Origin: Gigaspora margarita
Taxonomy: Eukaryota > Glomeromycota > Glomeromycetes > Diversisporales > Gigasporaceae
Assembly (NCBI GenBank): GCA_009809945.1
Contig: WTPW01000021.1
Span: 564,285-628,284 of the forward strand
Length of the DNA: 64,000 bases
Direction of reading: 5' to 3'
The notes under the pieces are model-generated. The model was not told where the DNA came from. It saw nothing but the letters and a program-made list of their open reading frames with translations, and did no database searches. Positions 33,694 to 45,457 of this stretch are shown one piece after another (position 1 is the stretch's first letter; each line of letters starts with the position of its first letter). Made by a program: the position numbers and the translations under genes.

Positions 33694-34045
33694 TCGGATT
33701 TATGAAAAAGTTAAAGTTATATTGAGATCAATTTTAGAACTTGAATTGATGCATGAAAAATTTGGGTCAAATTTAAAGGATTTAATAAAAAACAAATTTA
33801 CCAAAATCATAATGCACTGTGTTGCATGAGTAATACATACCTCAATTAAAGGATTGATCAATAGACTTTACTCGTACATTCGGTATAGAATCTAAATCAA
33901 CCCTAACTATAATCTTTAATTTAACTGATCATATAGAAATAGCCGTAATACTTTACGTACGCTCGGTGTAGGAAATCTAAAATCTCAAGTACTTTATATT
34001 GACTAAAAAGATCACTTAAAAGATAAGCTAAATTCAGTAGGACTG

Positions 34046-35019
34046 ATTTTAAGTTTTTTTTTTTATAAACGACCTCTTTGTCTGTGTAACTATTATTAAT
34101 TATTATTATGCAGTGCCATACTAACTATATTACCACAAACCTTACAACTATTTTATCCACAAAGTAAGCTTAACCCAAACAAGCAATTCCCCGCTCTCTC
34201 AGATTTGGACGGGTCATGTGTGTAACGCTATTGCCGCAAGCATGCGGACGAATCAGATTTCATCTGCAATTAACGAATCATTATGTAAAAAATTTTGCCT
34301 GTTAGGTACTGTAAACTATCTTTACCGGAAAATTTATTAAAAGACTATGTTTATTTTATATAAAAAATATACAAAAGATTGTACAAACTTTGTACTATAC
34401 ATATGTATTGTAAAGAAGTAAAAGTCACATGAGTGAATTTTTAACTATGTACGTACGTATGTGATTTTTAAACAGTAAAGGATAATCAAGAGACTCAAAT
34501 TAAAAACTAATTTGAAATCCTTACCATTATTGCTAATAATCTATTTACTGGCAGAACTAGTTGTACGTTAGATTTTTCTTTCTTAATAAACTGTAGATAG
34601 ATTAATACTTTTTTTTATAAATTAATTTAATTTTAAAATAAATTTTAAATTTGTTATTAGTTAACTTATCATTATAACTTTATTAAATTTTAAACGAATT
34701 TATTTAATAAAAAGCTTTTACAAATAAAATTATTTGCTAAGAAATTAGTGATTACTATATAAAATTAGCTTAAACTAAAATTTTTAAAAACAAAAAAAAA
34801 TTTATAAAATCCAAAGAACTATTTAAAGCTATCAAACTTTTTATAGAATTAAAATGCTTTAAAATAATAATATTTAATATAGTAGTAAATTTTAAAATTA
34901 GCAAATAATTTAGTTTACAAGATGTGCTAAATCTTGTACAATATACTAAATCTAGTGCAGATAAATCCAATCCATTAATAATAAAAAAAAAGCAATGATT
35001 TGTTATTAATATTATTAAT
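34046..35019. other. AT-rich DNA without recognisable gene
   Basis: Only low-complexity frames; a minus-strand frame at 34770-34970 is not protein-like. Confidence 0.45.
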
Positions 35020-35230
35020 TGTAGCGGCTGAAGCTGGAAATGGCTAAAGCTGGAAATTAGGGACCTTGATTTAAAAATATAAGCCCTACTAAAATCTACT
35101 TATACTCTTTTATTATTAAAACTAACCCTAAACCTAACCTAACCCTATAAAAAAACTCCTAACAAAAGGCCCAAAAAATTTATGAAAATTTCATATTAAA
35201 TAATTAAAATTTCCAGCTTCAGCCACGACA
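35020..35230. mobile_element. MITE family M1, copy B
   Basis: TGTAGCGGCTGAAGCTGGAA pairs with the complement of TTCCAGCTTCAGCCACGACA. The inner block ATTTAAAAATATAAGCCCTA and the tract ACCCTAAACCTAACCTAACC match copies A and C, while the terminal arms differ. Confidence 0.8.
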
Positions 35231-35239
35231 TTAATCATT

Positions 35240-36660
35240 AATAATTTTAATTAGTGTTAAAATTTTCTTTGTTGTCACAGAAAATCAAACTTTAAATGTC
35301 TGAATTTCTAAAAAATTAAATAATGTTCATCAATCTATAAATTGATAATATTTTTTAGATAGTTTTTTGATTGATTTACTATGTTCACATTATCAAGTTG
35401 TTTTTAGTTAATAACTAATCCTAATTATTACTTAAACCCACTCATTAGCAATACCTCTTTCATAAAACCTAGCCAATCTATGCCTCATAACCTTCAGGCA
35501 TTAATTAGATTTTTCCTTACCCTATACCTCATAAAATAATTCTATTTTAACAACTGCAAACAAGATACTTAATACATCACATCAGATCTCACAAATCACA
35601 AACCTGCTTTATCCACCTACAAATCTTTCCCACACTTTCCACCATTTCCTTTTATTTCCCAAGACAATCTAATTATTTATTTATCTTACATAGTTAAATC
35701 TTCAGGTTTCTACATTTCCCAAAAGTTCGACATGCCCTCCTAACGTCACATGATTAACCTCCACACCCATAATACACCCCTTAATATCAAAACATACACT
35801 ATATACTCATTATAAATCTTATCTCTATTCAATGTTTACATCAAATTCCGCTCCTGTCTTGAACATGTTTTATATTGTTCAACTTTAAATGCATCCAGGT
35901 TTGATATTACAGTAAATAAATTTTCATAATAAATAACTTATATCGTTTTAAACTCTAATTAATCTGTTATACATTCTCAACATTACAAAATATACCTTAT
36001 GCTCGACCAATTTAAATTCGTTTTGAACAAACCTCCCATGATTTCTTCCGATTCAGCCTCTTCAATCTTATACGTAACTCTGTCAATCACATATTACATA
36101 TATACAACCATCGAACCCTAAAACTATATTACAACGTATATATCCTATTGCTAGGTACATAAACAGCATTTATGATCATTCAGATATGCAAATTTTTAAA
36201 ACCGCATAAACTTCAAACTCTAACTACTCCTGAACCGTTGCATTTATACCAATAAACATTTATTGTTATTGTTAATTCCTCTTAACATGCTCTATACTGC
36301 ATCAGAACCATTCTTACGTTTCAATTAATATTAGCTGGAATCTTAATAATTTATCAGATATTAAAGTAAAAATATACACGTAGCTCTTATGCGTTATAAA
36401 ACATATTAAAATAATCCAACAAACATTTTTTTGATTGTTTCATATTCAGCTAAATTTTAACGTTTAAAGGGTTCATTATTTAATTAATTACAACACTTAA
36501 TTTCATTATTCGAACCCCTCAATATCCTACTCTACACTTAGTTCAGCATTAAAAAAAACTATTTCCTTATTTTTTACTCTCCTCTCAAACTTTCTGCCTA
36601 TTATACCATTTCTTACTTGGCATACGTATCCATTGCCGTTAACCATATTAGTCTTTGATC
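35240..36660. other. Gene-free stretch with strong C-over-G strand skew
   Basis: The plus strand is rich in C and A and poor in G for more than 1 kb (35,521-35,640 has about 32 C and 4 G). No frame encodes a recognisable protein on either strand. It ends just upstream of the TIM50 promoter region. Confidence 0.6.
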
Positions 36661-36799
36661 ATCGCCATCTACTGATTCTCACGCTTTGGTGTTACCTGTG
36701 ACGGCATCATGGGTGTGGCTGCTTCATCTTTTCGATTACGTGATTTACTGTCACTCCGCATGATTGGCCATTCAATAAATGATCTAACATTGGTACACA

Positions 36800-36906
36800 G
36801 TTATTAAACAAGTTAGAGTACGAATTGCCTATAAAAATTGAGTGGCTTTTTTTTTCAAATCTAATTTATAAATTATAAATTCTTTTTTATCTTTTAATTA
36901 AGGACA
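36800..36906 (+). promoter_or_regulatory. TIM50: TIM50 promoter and 5' leader
   Basis: A TATA-like CCTATAAAAATTG lies near 36829, about 75 bp before the start codon, followed by a T-rich tract and an A/T-rich leader. Start context is GGACAATGATT. Transcription start not determinable. Confidence 0.4.
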
Positions 36907-39086
36907 ATGATTTTTAATAAATTGTTAGCGTTACCAAGATCTCCTAATACACTTAAATCATTATATGATCATTCTAATTCATTTTGGGTTAGAAACAACA
37001 ATTTAATCGTAATAACGAAGAATTCATTAAAAATAAAACCTAAACAACAAATTAATCAAATTAGTAATAGATATTATTCTTCACAAACATTTTCACACGA
37101 ACCTTTAGATCAAAATTTATTAATTCAAAAAAAAAAAATAACACGTGGAAAAGAAAAAAGTTCTAATGTTGATACTTTAAGTCCTCAAACAAAGAAAGTT
37201 CTTAAAAGTTTAGGTATTTTAAGTGCGGGACTTGGTGCAATATTTACTATATATTCGGGTAAATAAATTAAATTTAAATTATTTATTTATTTATTTATTA
37301 TTAGCATTTTTTTTTTTAAAGATAAAATAGCATTTATAATTGACCCATTAAATAATTTTTATAGGAAGACCATTTACAAGTGATCGAGAAGATCAGGTTT
37401 AATCTTGTGTAATAATTTTTTTGTAGTCAAAGATAATTCATGTAATTTATTAATAATAGTCACATTATATAATTTAGTATAAAGATTTAAATGCCTTTAA
37501 AGCATGGTATATGCGAGTGCAAGCACGCATAAATGATATTATGCATGTAAGTTTAGATCAAAGTTTTGAAAAAAAAAGAATACATATATATATTTCAATA
37601 TTTATTATTAGATTTAACTTTGTTTTCATTTATGCAATCCCTAGTTTTTTACAGAACCTTTATCAGATAAATTATTACCAGATAAAGATACAATACCAAA
37701 TCTTCCTCCATTAACATTAGTAATCAATCTAGATCAAACACTTATTTATTCTACGTGGGATGTAAGTCTAGAATTTTACAAACTATTTTTATAGTATTAT
37801 TGATTTTAATTGATCATTATCAATTTAGAGAAAGAATGGGTGGAGAACAGCAAAACGGCCGGGCATTGATTATTTTTTATATACCGCTTCAAATCTTTTT
37901 GAAGTAGTCATATTTACTTCCCAACCTTCTTATGTGAGATGAATTATTATTTCTTGTATTTTTATTATATATATTTTAATAACATTTGATGAAATACATA
38001 CAAATTATGTCTGTGACATCAATTTTTATATAGGTTGCAGAACAAATACTTGCAAAACTTGATCCACTTGGCATGGTTCCATTTAGACTTTTTAGAGAAT
38101 CGACACGATATGTAGACGGAAAGGTTATAAAGGTTTGTTTTTTTTTTTAATATCAATTGTTGTTTAATTAGTGTTATTTATTTTAAGAAACTTAAAATGT
38201 ATCATTATTATAGGATATTTCCAAATTAAATCGAGATTTATCTAAAGTAATAGTTATGGATTCTAATCCTGATGTTTATTCCTTGCAACCTGAAAATGTG
38301 ATCTCTGTTCCACCATGGACTGGGAACCCTAATGATTCTTATCTAGTTGATATTATTCCATTTCTTGAAGGTAAGCTTTGCTTTATGTTTATATATTTTT
38401 AAACTTATTATGTTTTCTTTATTCACATCTAAATAGTAGTTTTGGGAAATTGTAGGCATTTCTTTATTGTTATCTGAAGTTCAAGACATTCGTCCAGTGG
38501 TAAAAGAATTTCAAGGAAAGAATGCTTCAGAATTTTATCCAGTATGGGAAGAGCAATGGCAAAAGAAGCATCAACTAGAATGGGAAAAGGCTAAACCAAA
38601 AAAGGAGGGTTTAGCAAGATTTCTGTCATTGATTGGTGGTAGTCAAGTGGTATGCTTTTTTTTCTTCGAATTTGACTCATTTAATGTTTTTTTTTTTTTT
38701 ATATTCCTGATGATAATTTTGTTAATACATTTTGTTAATTTATTTTGTTAATAGCATGACCAAGTTATGCCTCAATATCAACAAGCATTACTTCACCGTC
38801 AGATGGTTCATAGTGAATTACTAGAACATTATAAATCTGTGAAGGATAAAGGACCGGAATTACAGCGTGCGATAGATGATTATGAGAAAAAAATTCAAGA
38901 AAGCATGAAAGAACAAAAAATTACACATTGGGAGTTATTAACTAAGGTAAATTTTTTGCTTTTATAAGTATTTAAGTTAAGTGTATACTTCATTTCTAAT
39001 TTCAAATTTCAAATTTTCAATTTAAGGGGCCACCACAAATTCCATTTCCACAACCTGATCAACAACCACCACTTCAATCACAATAA
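36907..39086 (+). CDS. TIM50: Mitochondrial inner membrane translocase subunit Tim50
   Basis: Receptor of the TIM23 complex that takes presequence proteins from the TOM exit in the intermembrane space. Ten exons, all GT-AG: 36907-37258, 37365-37396, 37478-37546, 37645-37761, 37829-37933, 38034-38132, 38214-38370, 38456-38649, 38755-38946, 39027-39086, giving 458 residues (yeast Tim50 is about 476). The N-terminus is a basic presequence with a likely processing region at NRYYSSQ (54-60). One membrane helix ([16 protein letters not shown], 103-118) follows, then the FCP1/NIF-like domain: [73 protein letters not shown]. The phosphatase signature DxDxT reads NLDQT, so the first Asp is missing, as is usual for Tim50. 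The C-terminal part ([17 protein letters not shown]...) is helical and ends Pro/Gln-rich. Confidence 0.97.
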
Positions 39087-39180
39087 TTATCATTTTAAAG
39101 TAAACCTATATAGTATGGATTAAGACTATTTTATAAAGTTAATAAAGCATAAAAGTTATTATAAATTATATTATGTCTTG
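39087..39180 (+). terminator. TIM50: TIM50 3' UTR with poly(A) signal
   Basis: AATAAA at 39141-39146, 55 bp after the stop codon, in AT-rich DNA. Confidence 0.5.
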
Positions 39181-39755
39181 ATTCCTTATTAGCTTTCATT
39201 TTTTATTCAGGTGGGAGTTTTTTTTTTATATTCAAAGGGCTTATATGATCACCATAAGTTTAATGGATCATGAAATTTAGATTAGATCAAAAATTTTAAG
39301 TTATATTAATAACTAATATAGGCTATGAAAATAAAAAAATTTTTAAAACATTAGGTGTAATACTGAGAAAGTTAGATAATAAATTTGTTTTCAAATCGCA
39401 TAATGGTCTTTTACATTAATTTTTTCTAAAATACGAATAAAATACAAAAATATTAAATTCACAAAATTTTTAGCAATTGTGCATTCCCATAATATTTGAT
39501 ATTAGTAATATGTTCTGTTGATTAATTAAAGATTGTTTTTAAAATTTATACTGATATTTATGCCAATTTCTAATAAATATTTTTTTAGATGCACATTTTT
39601 TCCTCTATTATAATTTAATTATGTTCTAATTATATTAATATTTATATATAAGTTATATAATATAAAAATATTTTTTATAGCTATATATCATATAACCTAA
39701 AGACTTTTCTAGACTATATTTATAATATTTTATTCAATTGATCAATATATTCTTA
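39181..39755. other. AT-rich DNA without recognisable gene
   Basis: Nothing seen with coding or repeat structure. Confidence 0.45.
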
Positions 39756-39759
39756 TTAA

Positions 39760-40304
39760 AGATGCCTGACGAATGATGAAACTTTCGTCATTGACGAATG
39801 ACGAAACCTTTCGTCAAGCAATTTCTGAATACGATTGACGAAACATATGACGAATGACGAAACCTATGACGATTGATGAAGCATTAGACAATCACTCTTT
39901 TCTTTCATAATGGAAATAAATTGGTCCATGCAAAGTTAAAATTTTTGTATGCATTATCATATCTACCCATTTTACATTTTTTTATCTGCTATTTTTCTTT
40001 TTATGAAACACACCAAACATTACCCGATGAAGGTGTCGATCGCCCGAATATATGCGATGAGTCTTCTAACAATACTAAAAAATGCTTTACCTATAGCTTA
40101 GAAAAACTTGTTATAAAATTTAAAAAGATAATAAATAAAACCACATACTATCTTTTATAGCATAGATTTTTTATTTTTATATAATTATAGTAGTTTCGTC
40201 AATGGTTTCGTCAATCGTCAACAGTTTCGTCAATCGTCAACAGTTCGTCAAACGTCAAAGTTTCGTCAGGTATGTAAATTCAAAAATAGTTTCGTCAAGC
40301 ATCT
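39760..40304. mobile_element. 545-bp foldback element with TTAA borders and GACGAAAC repeats
   Basis: TTAA at 39756-39759 and 40305-40308; ends AGATGCCTGACGA / TCGTCAAGCATCT. Both subterminal regions are arrays of GACGAA(T/A)GACGAAAC-type motifs. The 79-codon open frame in the middle (39921-40160) is repeated at 58985-59140, where it is interrupted, and has no recognisable family. A partial inverted copy is at 58820-59160 and a CpG-decayed relative at 62300-62420. Confidence 0.8.
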
Positions 40305-41473
40305 TTAATTCTTATAGTCTATGTTGTAATATATTAGTAAATCTATTTAATCTAGAATTTTAGCAGATTTCTATAACAAAACAATAGTCTAATTATATAT
40401 GTTTTATGGCAACTTATGATCTTGCTAACAAATTTAGTTTTAGATTACAAATATTAAAAAATTAAATAATTAAGAGATGATTTTACATAATAGAAAAGCA
40501 ATTTATATCTTTATTATAGAAACAGTTAATACTCCGAATTTTTTTTACAAATTCTTTATATATGTTGCGCGTCATCTTGCGTCAGATGCCAATTTAATGT
40601 GACGCACATTACCTGTCAATTGGTCATCTGACTGCTTTCAGTTGTAATCTAAGATGCGTCAGTTGTAAACTGACACAATGTTAAGAATTATAACAGATGA
40701 TCTGTCGATTAGTAATCCGAGACGCATAGGTTGTAAACTGATACACTATTAAAATCATGTGTTTAATTATTATCAAATTTTTATCTCAAAATTTAATTTT
40801 TTATTAAAATAATAAAAAAAAATATAATGATTAATGAATTGTACCACCTGCTATATATTTAGTTAAAAAACGTAATCAACATACACCATTACATATAAAG
40901 AATAATCAATTACGAAACCATACAGCTACAAATTTTCACTAACATAAAATCCACATACCAAAACTAGAACTAGTGTTTTGAAAATCATTAATCGGTTACC
41001 CGAGCCGGTTTACCCGATTCTAATCGGGTTAACCGGAATTATCTCGGTTAATTCAGTTGACCAGAGTTATCCAACAACCGGGCAGAATTTCTAATCGGTT
41101 AATTCGGTTGACCCGAATTATCAAGCAACCGGATCAGAATTTCTAATCGGTTAATTCATTTAACCCAAGTTATCTAGTTGTGTTTGTATATATGTAACCC
41201 ATTATATTTCTCTAAATATATATGTATAATTAAATATATATGTTTATTTTGTTTAATAATTATGATTAATATAATTTAAACTATAAATAACGTTTATTAT
41301 TAATATATGAAGTTAAAATTTTATTTATAAAATCATTAATTTTGAAACCCTCAATATAAGATTCTATCATTATAATGTAAATAAACTTTAAATTTTTGTT
41401 CGCTATGTAAAATACAAATTTATCATCATGAAATTTTCGAAAAAAATCTATAAGAATCAATTTGATTCATCGT

Positions 41474-42160
41474 ACACATTGAAGAGAGATACTTGAGAAC
41501 CTTCTTAGTCTGTAAGAATGTTTAGTGTAGCAATCAATTCAAATATACTTACGCCTCAATCTACCCCATTCACTATTAATGTAGTGATTCAGAATTAACT
41601 TATTTCGAAAATAAGTGGAGTTTAAAAAAATTCTATTTCTGTTTTGAAATTCTGAAGTTAAGGGTTTTTATTTTGGTGATAAATTATCACTATGTAAAAA
41701 AGGATAGAATTTATAGATACATTTATTTCAAAACAAATATGCCACTAATTTTATTCAAAATCAGAATTCCGATCATTAATTCTAAATCATCCTATTAGTG
41801 TGTTTCAGAATTAATGATCAGAATTCTGATTTCGAATAAAATTAGTAGCATATTTGTTTCGAAATAAGTGATCTATAAATTCTATTCTTTTTTTACATAG
41901 TGATAATTTATCACCAAAAAAAAGCCCTTATTTTATTTTTTGACGTCAGAATTTCAAAACAGAAATGGAATTTTTTTTTAAATTCCCGCTTATTTTTGAA
42001 ATAAGTTTATTCTGAATTACCCTGGTAAGTATAAAATATCGTATTAGTAAAAAGACATTTTATTAGTGCCTTTAAACTTGTATAATAAATTTACCATGCT
42101 GATCCTAGTATAGTATTCATAGAAACGTCAGATATTCTCAAGTACCTCACTCAATGGATC
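41474..42160. mobile_element. Nested inverted-repeat element
   Basis: CATTGAAGAGAGATACTTGA pairs with the complement of TCAAGTACCTCACTCAATG. It contains the palindrome 41580-42025. Confidence 0.55.
41580..42025. repeat. Long palindrome, about 220-bp arms
   Basis: TTCAGAATTAACTTATTTCG at the left and its near-complement TGAAATAAGTTTATTCTGAA at the right; the centre near 41800 repeats TCAGAATTAATGATCAGAAT. The arms are similar throughout, for example TGATAAATTATCACTATGTA in both. Confidence 0.88.
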
Positions 42161-42837
42161 AGAGACAACTCTAATTAATTGGTAATCAACTAACCAGGTG
42201 AGTGATCATTTCGATGAATAAAATATGGGATGCATACCATGTTTTTTTCAGAGTATTCAGTTGGCTAAAATTTGAAATTCGCATTTCACACAATGAATTG
42301 TACAGAGAATACCTCAATTAATCATAATGACTGAGCAGCATCTCCGATATTATTATAATGTAAGAATAAATGTATGAGAGCTGATTCTTTATATGATGTT
42401 TATCTGTCCATTGTAAATAATTCTTGTAAAGTTTTTCTGTTGCATATTGTAAACTATTATGTCTGTCGCTATCTATTTATTTGTATAAGATAAAATTAAA
42501 TAGTAAATATTCATAATGCTAAATAGCTTACCTTATGTACTTAGATTAATATGTGTACTTTTGCTCACCTTAATTTAGATACTTGAATTAGTAAAAGTTT
42601 AAAGTAAAAAATGTCAAAAAATAAAAGTGTCAGGATCGTCTTTAAATAGTTATAGAAAAGAATATCAGAAAAATAATTAACCTTGGTACCTTTACTAATT
42701 TTTCTTACCTCTGATCCAAGATTTAAAGAAGTCAGGTAGCATTTTGGAAGGGCCAGTAGTAATCCTTTTTCATCCTCTCAGGATGGTGCTCTTGTAAAGT
42801 GTCTTTGCCAATACCTTTTTTTCCTCTATTCAAGTCA

Positions 42838-43072
42838 CAGATAAGTTCATTTTATAGATAGTTGATTTTTTTGATAGCTCATTTCATAGACAATTAATTT
42901 CATCAACAGCTCATTTCACAAACAAAGTAATTCAGTCATTGTTATTAGGAACTAGGGTTAAGTTTTAGTGCAAATCATAAAATTACTTGTTTGTAAAATG
43001 AGTTGTTAAAAAAAAACTGCCTATGAAATAAGCTAGCAGGAAATAAACTATTTATGAAATAAACTTGTTTGC
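42838..43072. mobile_element. Foldback MITE
   Basis: AAGTTCATTTTATAGATAGT ... AGCTCATTTCATAGAC pairs with CTATGAAATAAGCTAG ... CTATTTATGAAATAAACTTG. The loop holds AACTAGGGTTAAG. Confidence 0.7.
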
Positions 43073-43109
43073 AAACTGAATGTAAAATAAGCATGTCTGT
43101 GAATAATTG

Positions 43110-43467
43110 GGGTCCATATTATTTCGCTAACAATCACTTCACCACATAACATTTCACTAACAAATATTCATCATCAAGGTCATTTTACTGACAGTTTGTT
43201 TCACCGAAGCTCATTTCACCAACAAGTTTTTTTTTAAAAAGCACACTAAATTTAACTCTAATTCTACCCTGACCCTACCCTGACCCTAATGACAATGACC
43301 AGAATTACTTTGTCAGTGAAATGAGCTTCAGTGAAACAAACTGTCAGTAAAATGAACTTGTCAGTGAATATTTGTCAGTGAAATGTTATGTCAGTGAGGT
43401 GATTGTCAGTAAAATAATTGCCACCCAAATAATTGTCAGTGAATAGTCAGTGAAATGATATGGATCT
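43110..43467. mobile_element. Foldback MITE with subterminal TCACTGACA repeats
   Basis: GGTCCATATTATTTCGCTAA pairs with the complement of CAGTGAAATGATATGGATC. Each arm repeats ATTTCACTNACAA many times, and the middle has CCCTGACCCTACCCTGACCC (43268-43290). Confidence 0.8.
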
Positions 43468-44179
43468 ATTCAGGACATTACTGAAGCATATCTGCTAATG
43501 CTTTTATACTTCTAATCTTTGATTTAAGCTTCAAAAGTCAGAAGGTGTTCTAATTAGGTGCTCACACTAATGCTTCTCCTTGATAATTACCAAGATCTAC
43601 TGGGATTAGGTGGCGTTCTTACAAATGCCTCTACTAATAGTTTTCTTAAACTACAAAACTATATTAAAACATGAGTACCGTCAAAAGAAAACCTAAAAGT
43701 ATATTTTGTGTACACAAAATATATGCATGAAATGCCTTAAATTTAATTAGTTGATCTGGGAGTCAATTACTGACTTACTATGTAATTAAATATGAAGTTA
43801 AATGTAGGTGCATCAAAAACTTTAGGGTGTTTTACAAATCTGTGAATATGAAAATAATTTGAGCAAAAGCGTATCATTTAACTTCTTGCACCCACCTCTA
43901 CCATGCGAACCTTGTTATATAGTACAACCATTTTTGTAATCAGTTAACCATATATCCAATTATGTCAGATTAGCTGGTTACCCAACTAACAACTGATTAT
44001 ATCAGATTAAATAATTAAGCATTTTATTCAATCAGTTAACCAGATATCTTTTGGTTCAGTTTGGTTACCCGATTATAGACCAACCAGGTCAAATCACTAA
44101 CTAGAACAAACAAACACAGAACCCAACAGAAATAAGCACCAACAAACAGTACAATCCACACAAAAATTCTACATCAAAA

Positions 44180-44710
44180 TTACAAAAAAAGTGTTAGTAA
44201 ATATGAAAAAAGAAAAATATATTGTAATGACTCAAAAACAAACAAATTTGAATTACTGAATTCAACATGGCAATACCAATAATTCCAATAATGATGAAGA
44301 CTTTAAAGATGAAATCATGCCAAAAAAAGAAGTATTAGTAAATAAAGAAAAAAAAGACAATATAACAATACAAGTGAATAAACTTACTGACTTAAATAAT
44401 GACAACAACTCCAAAGTGACAAAATCACACTAAAAAAAAGCATTAATAAACACAGAAAAAGGTAAAATAACAACATAAGCAATAAACTTACTAACTTTAA
44501 TGATGATAGCTCCAAAGCAACAACTCTAGCAACAAAATCACATTGAAAAGAAATATAAGAAAAAGGTAATAAAATAATACTCAAACAATAAACTTATCAA
44601 CTCTAACAAAGATAAAAATCAGTGTTAAGGGTAACATAAATTTAAAACACCAATAATGATGAATCTAATGACAAAATCTCATCTATAAGAAAGAGTTAGT
44701 AATATAAAAA
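44180..44710 (+). repeat. Diverged minisatellite, unit about 120 bp, about 4 copies
   Basis: Recurring AGTGACAAAATCACA(C/T) ... AAAAGCATTA(G/A)TAAA(C/T)A ... AATAAACTTACTAACTT blocks. Open frames here are periodic and not protein-like. Confidence 0.7.
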
Positions 44711-45203
44711 AAAAAAGCAGCATGAAAATTTAAAAACTTATCCAAAGTCTAATTTACATCTCAAGAAGGCCCAAATTTAAATGAGGAAAAGTATTAGTAC
44801 TGCCAAAGAAAAAAAAAGTTCTACTTTTTTTACTCAGTGCTCTAATTTACAAAAAAAAATTTTTAACTTTTATGAACTTGCATTAGATTACAACTGATGC
44901 ATGTTAGATGTCCAATTGACAGATAACATGTATTACATTGAAATCAACTCTAACACACATCAGATTAAATCTGACACAAGAATCAATCTGATGCACAATG
45001 TAATACTTTAGTTATAGAATCAATTTTACTAAATAAGTTACAAATGAAAATGCAGTCAGATCTTGATATAATTACCAGGTTGGTAACAAAAATTCAATGT
45101 GACTAAGGTGACATTGCCTATTTAGAGGTCAATTTTCTTATGTTTTATAATAAATAGTAAAATAGAATAAGTTTTTTATAATTTGTAACTAACAAGATCT
45201 AAC

Positions 45204-45457
45204 TACTGTAGTGCACTGAGCAAAGACCTGGGTCTAATATAAAATACCCACCAAAAAATTTACAAAATATCCAAGTATATTATTCAGCAGCGGGTCTGTA
45301 TTGCAAAGAAAAAAATTTACATTTTCCACATTTACAATAAACAGCCTAGAAATTTTAAAAACTTCACATTTAATTATAGAGATATTGTGATTTGCACCAG
45401 GGTATTTTGCACGGGGTACCCAAGTAGAGGGTCTTTTGCTTAGTGCTCTACACAGTA
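45204..45457. mobile_element. 254-bp MITE
   Basis: TACTGTAGTGCACTGAGCAA pairs with the complement of TTGCTTAGTGCTCTACACAG; a second pairing block is AAAATACCC/GGGTATTTT. Confidence 0.75.

Larger units (their letters stand above)
30945..34045 (-). repeat. Inverted segmental duplication D2, copy 1
   Basis: Matches 55320-58440 on the opposite strand from beyond the 3' end of the PQ-loop gene (TTAGGTGCAAATTT near 31030) through the gene to its 5' flank (CTAAATTCAGTAGGA near 34030). Both exons and introns align; only small indels are seen. Confidence 0.9.
40971..44099. mobile_element. 3.1-kb hAT-type element with exact 8-bp target duplication
   Basis: ACTAGAAC at 40963-40970 and 44100-44107. Ends TAGTGTTTTGAAAATCATTA and (right, complement) TAGTGATTTGACCTGGTTGG. 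The left subterminal region repeats TAATCGGTTAA(T/C)(T/C)CGG motifs; the right has the CpG-poor equivalents (AATCAGTTAACCAGATAT). The interior is other elements, with no transposase. Confidence 0.88.
40560..45005. mobile_element. Outer inverted-repeat element enclosing nested elements
   Basis: The left arm (about 40565-40690: GCGTCATC, TTGCGTCAGAT, CTGTCAATTGGTCATCTGAC, CAGTTGTAATCTAA) matches the complement of 44885-45005. The arms differ mainly at CpG sites. No transposase frame between the arms. Confidence 0.65.

Noticed and set aside
37511-37714. Separate 67-codon gene inside TIM50
   Set aside because: It is exon 3 reading into intron 3; the homologous exons join through GT-AG introns instead.
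44180-44710. Coding region with Lys/Asn-rich frames
   Set aside because: Sequence is a diverged tandem repeat; frames are not kept between units.
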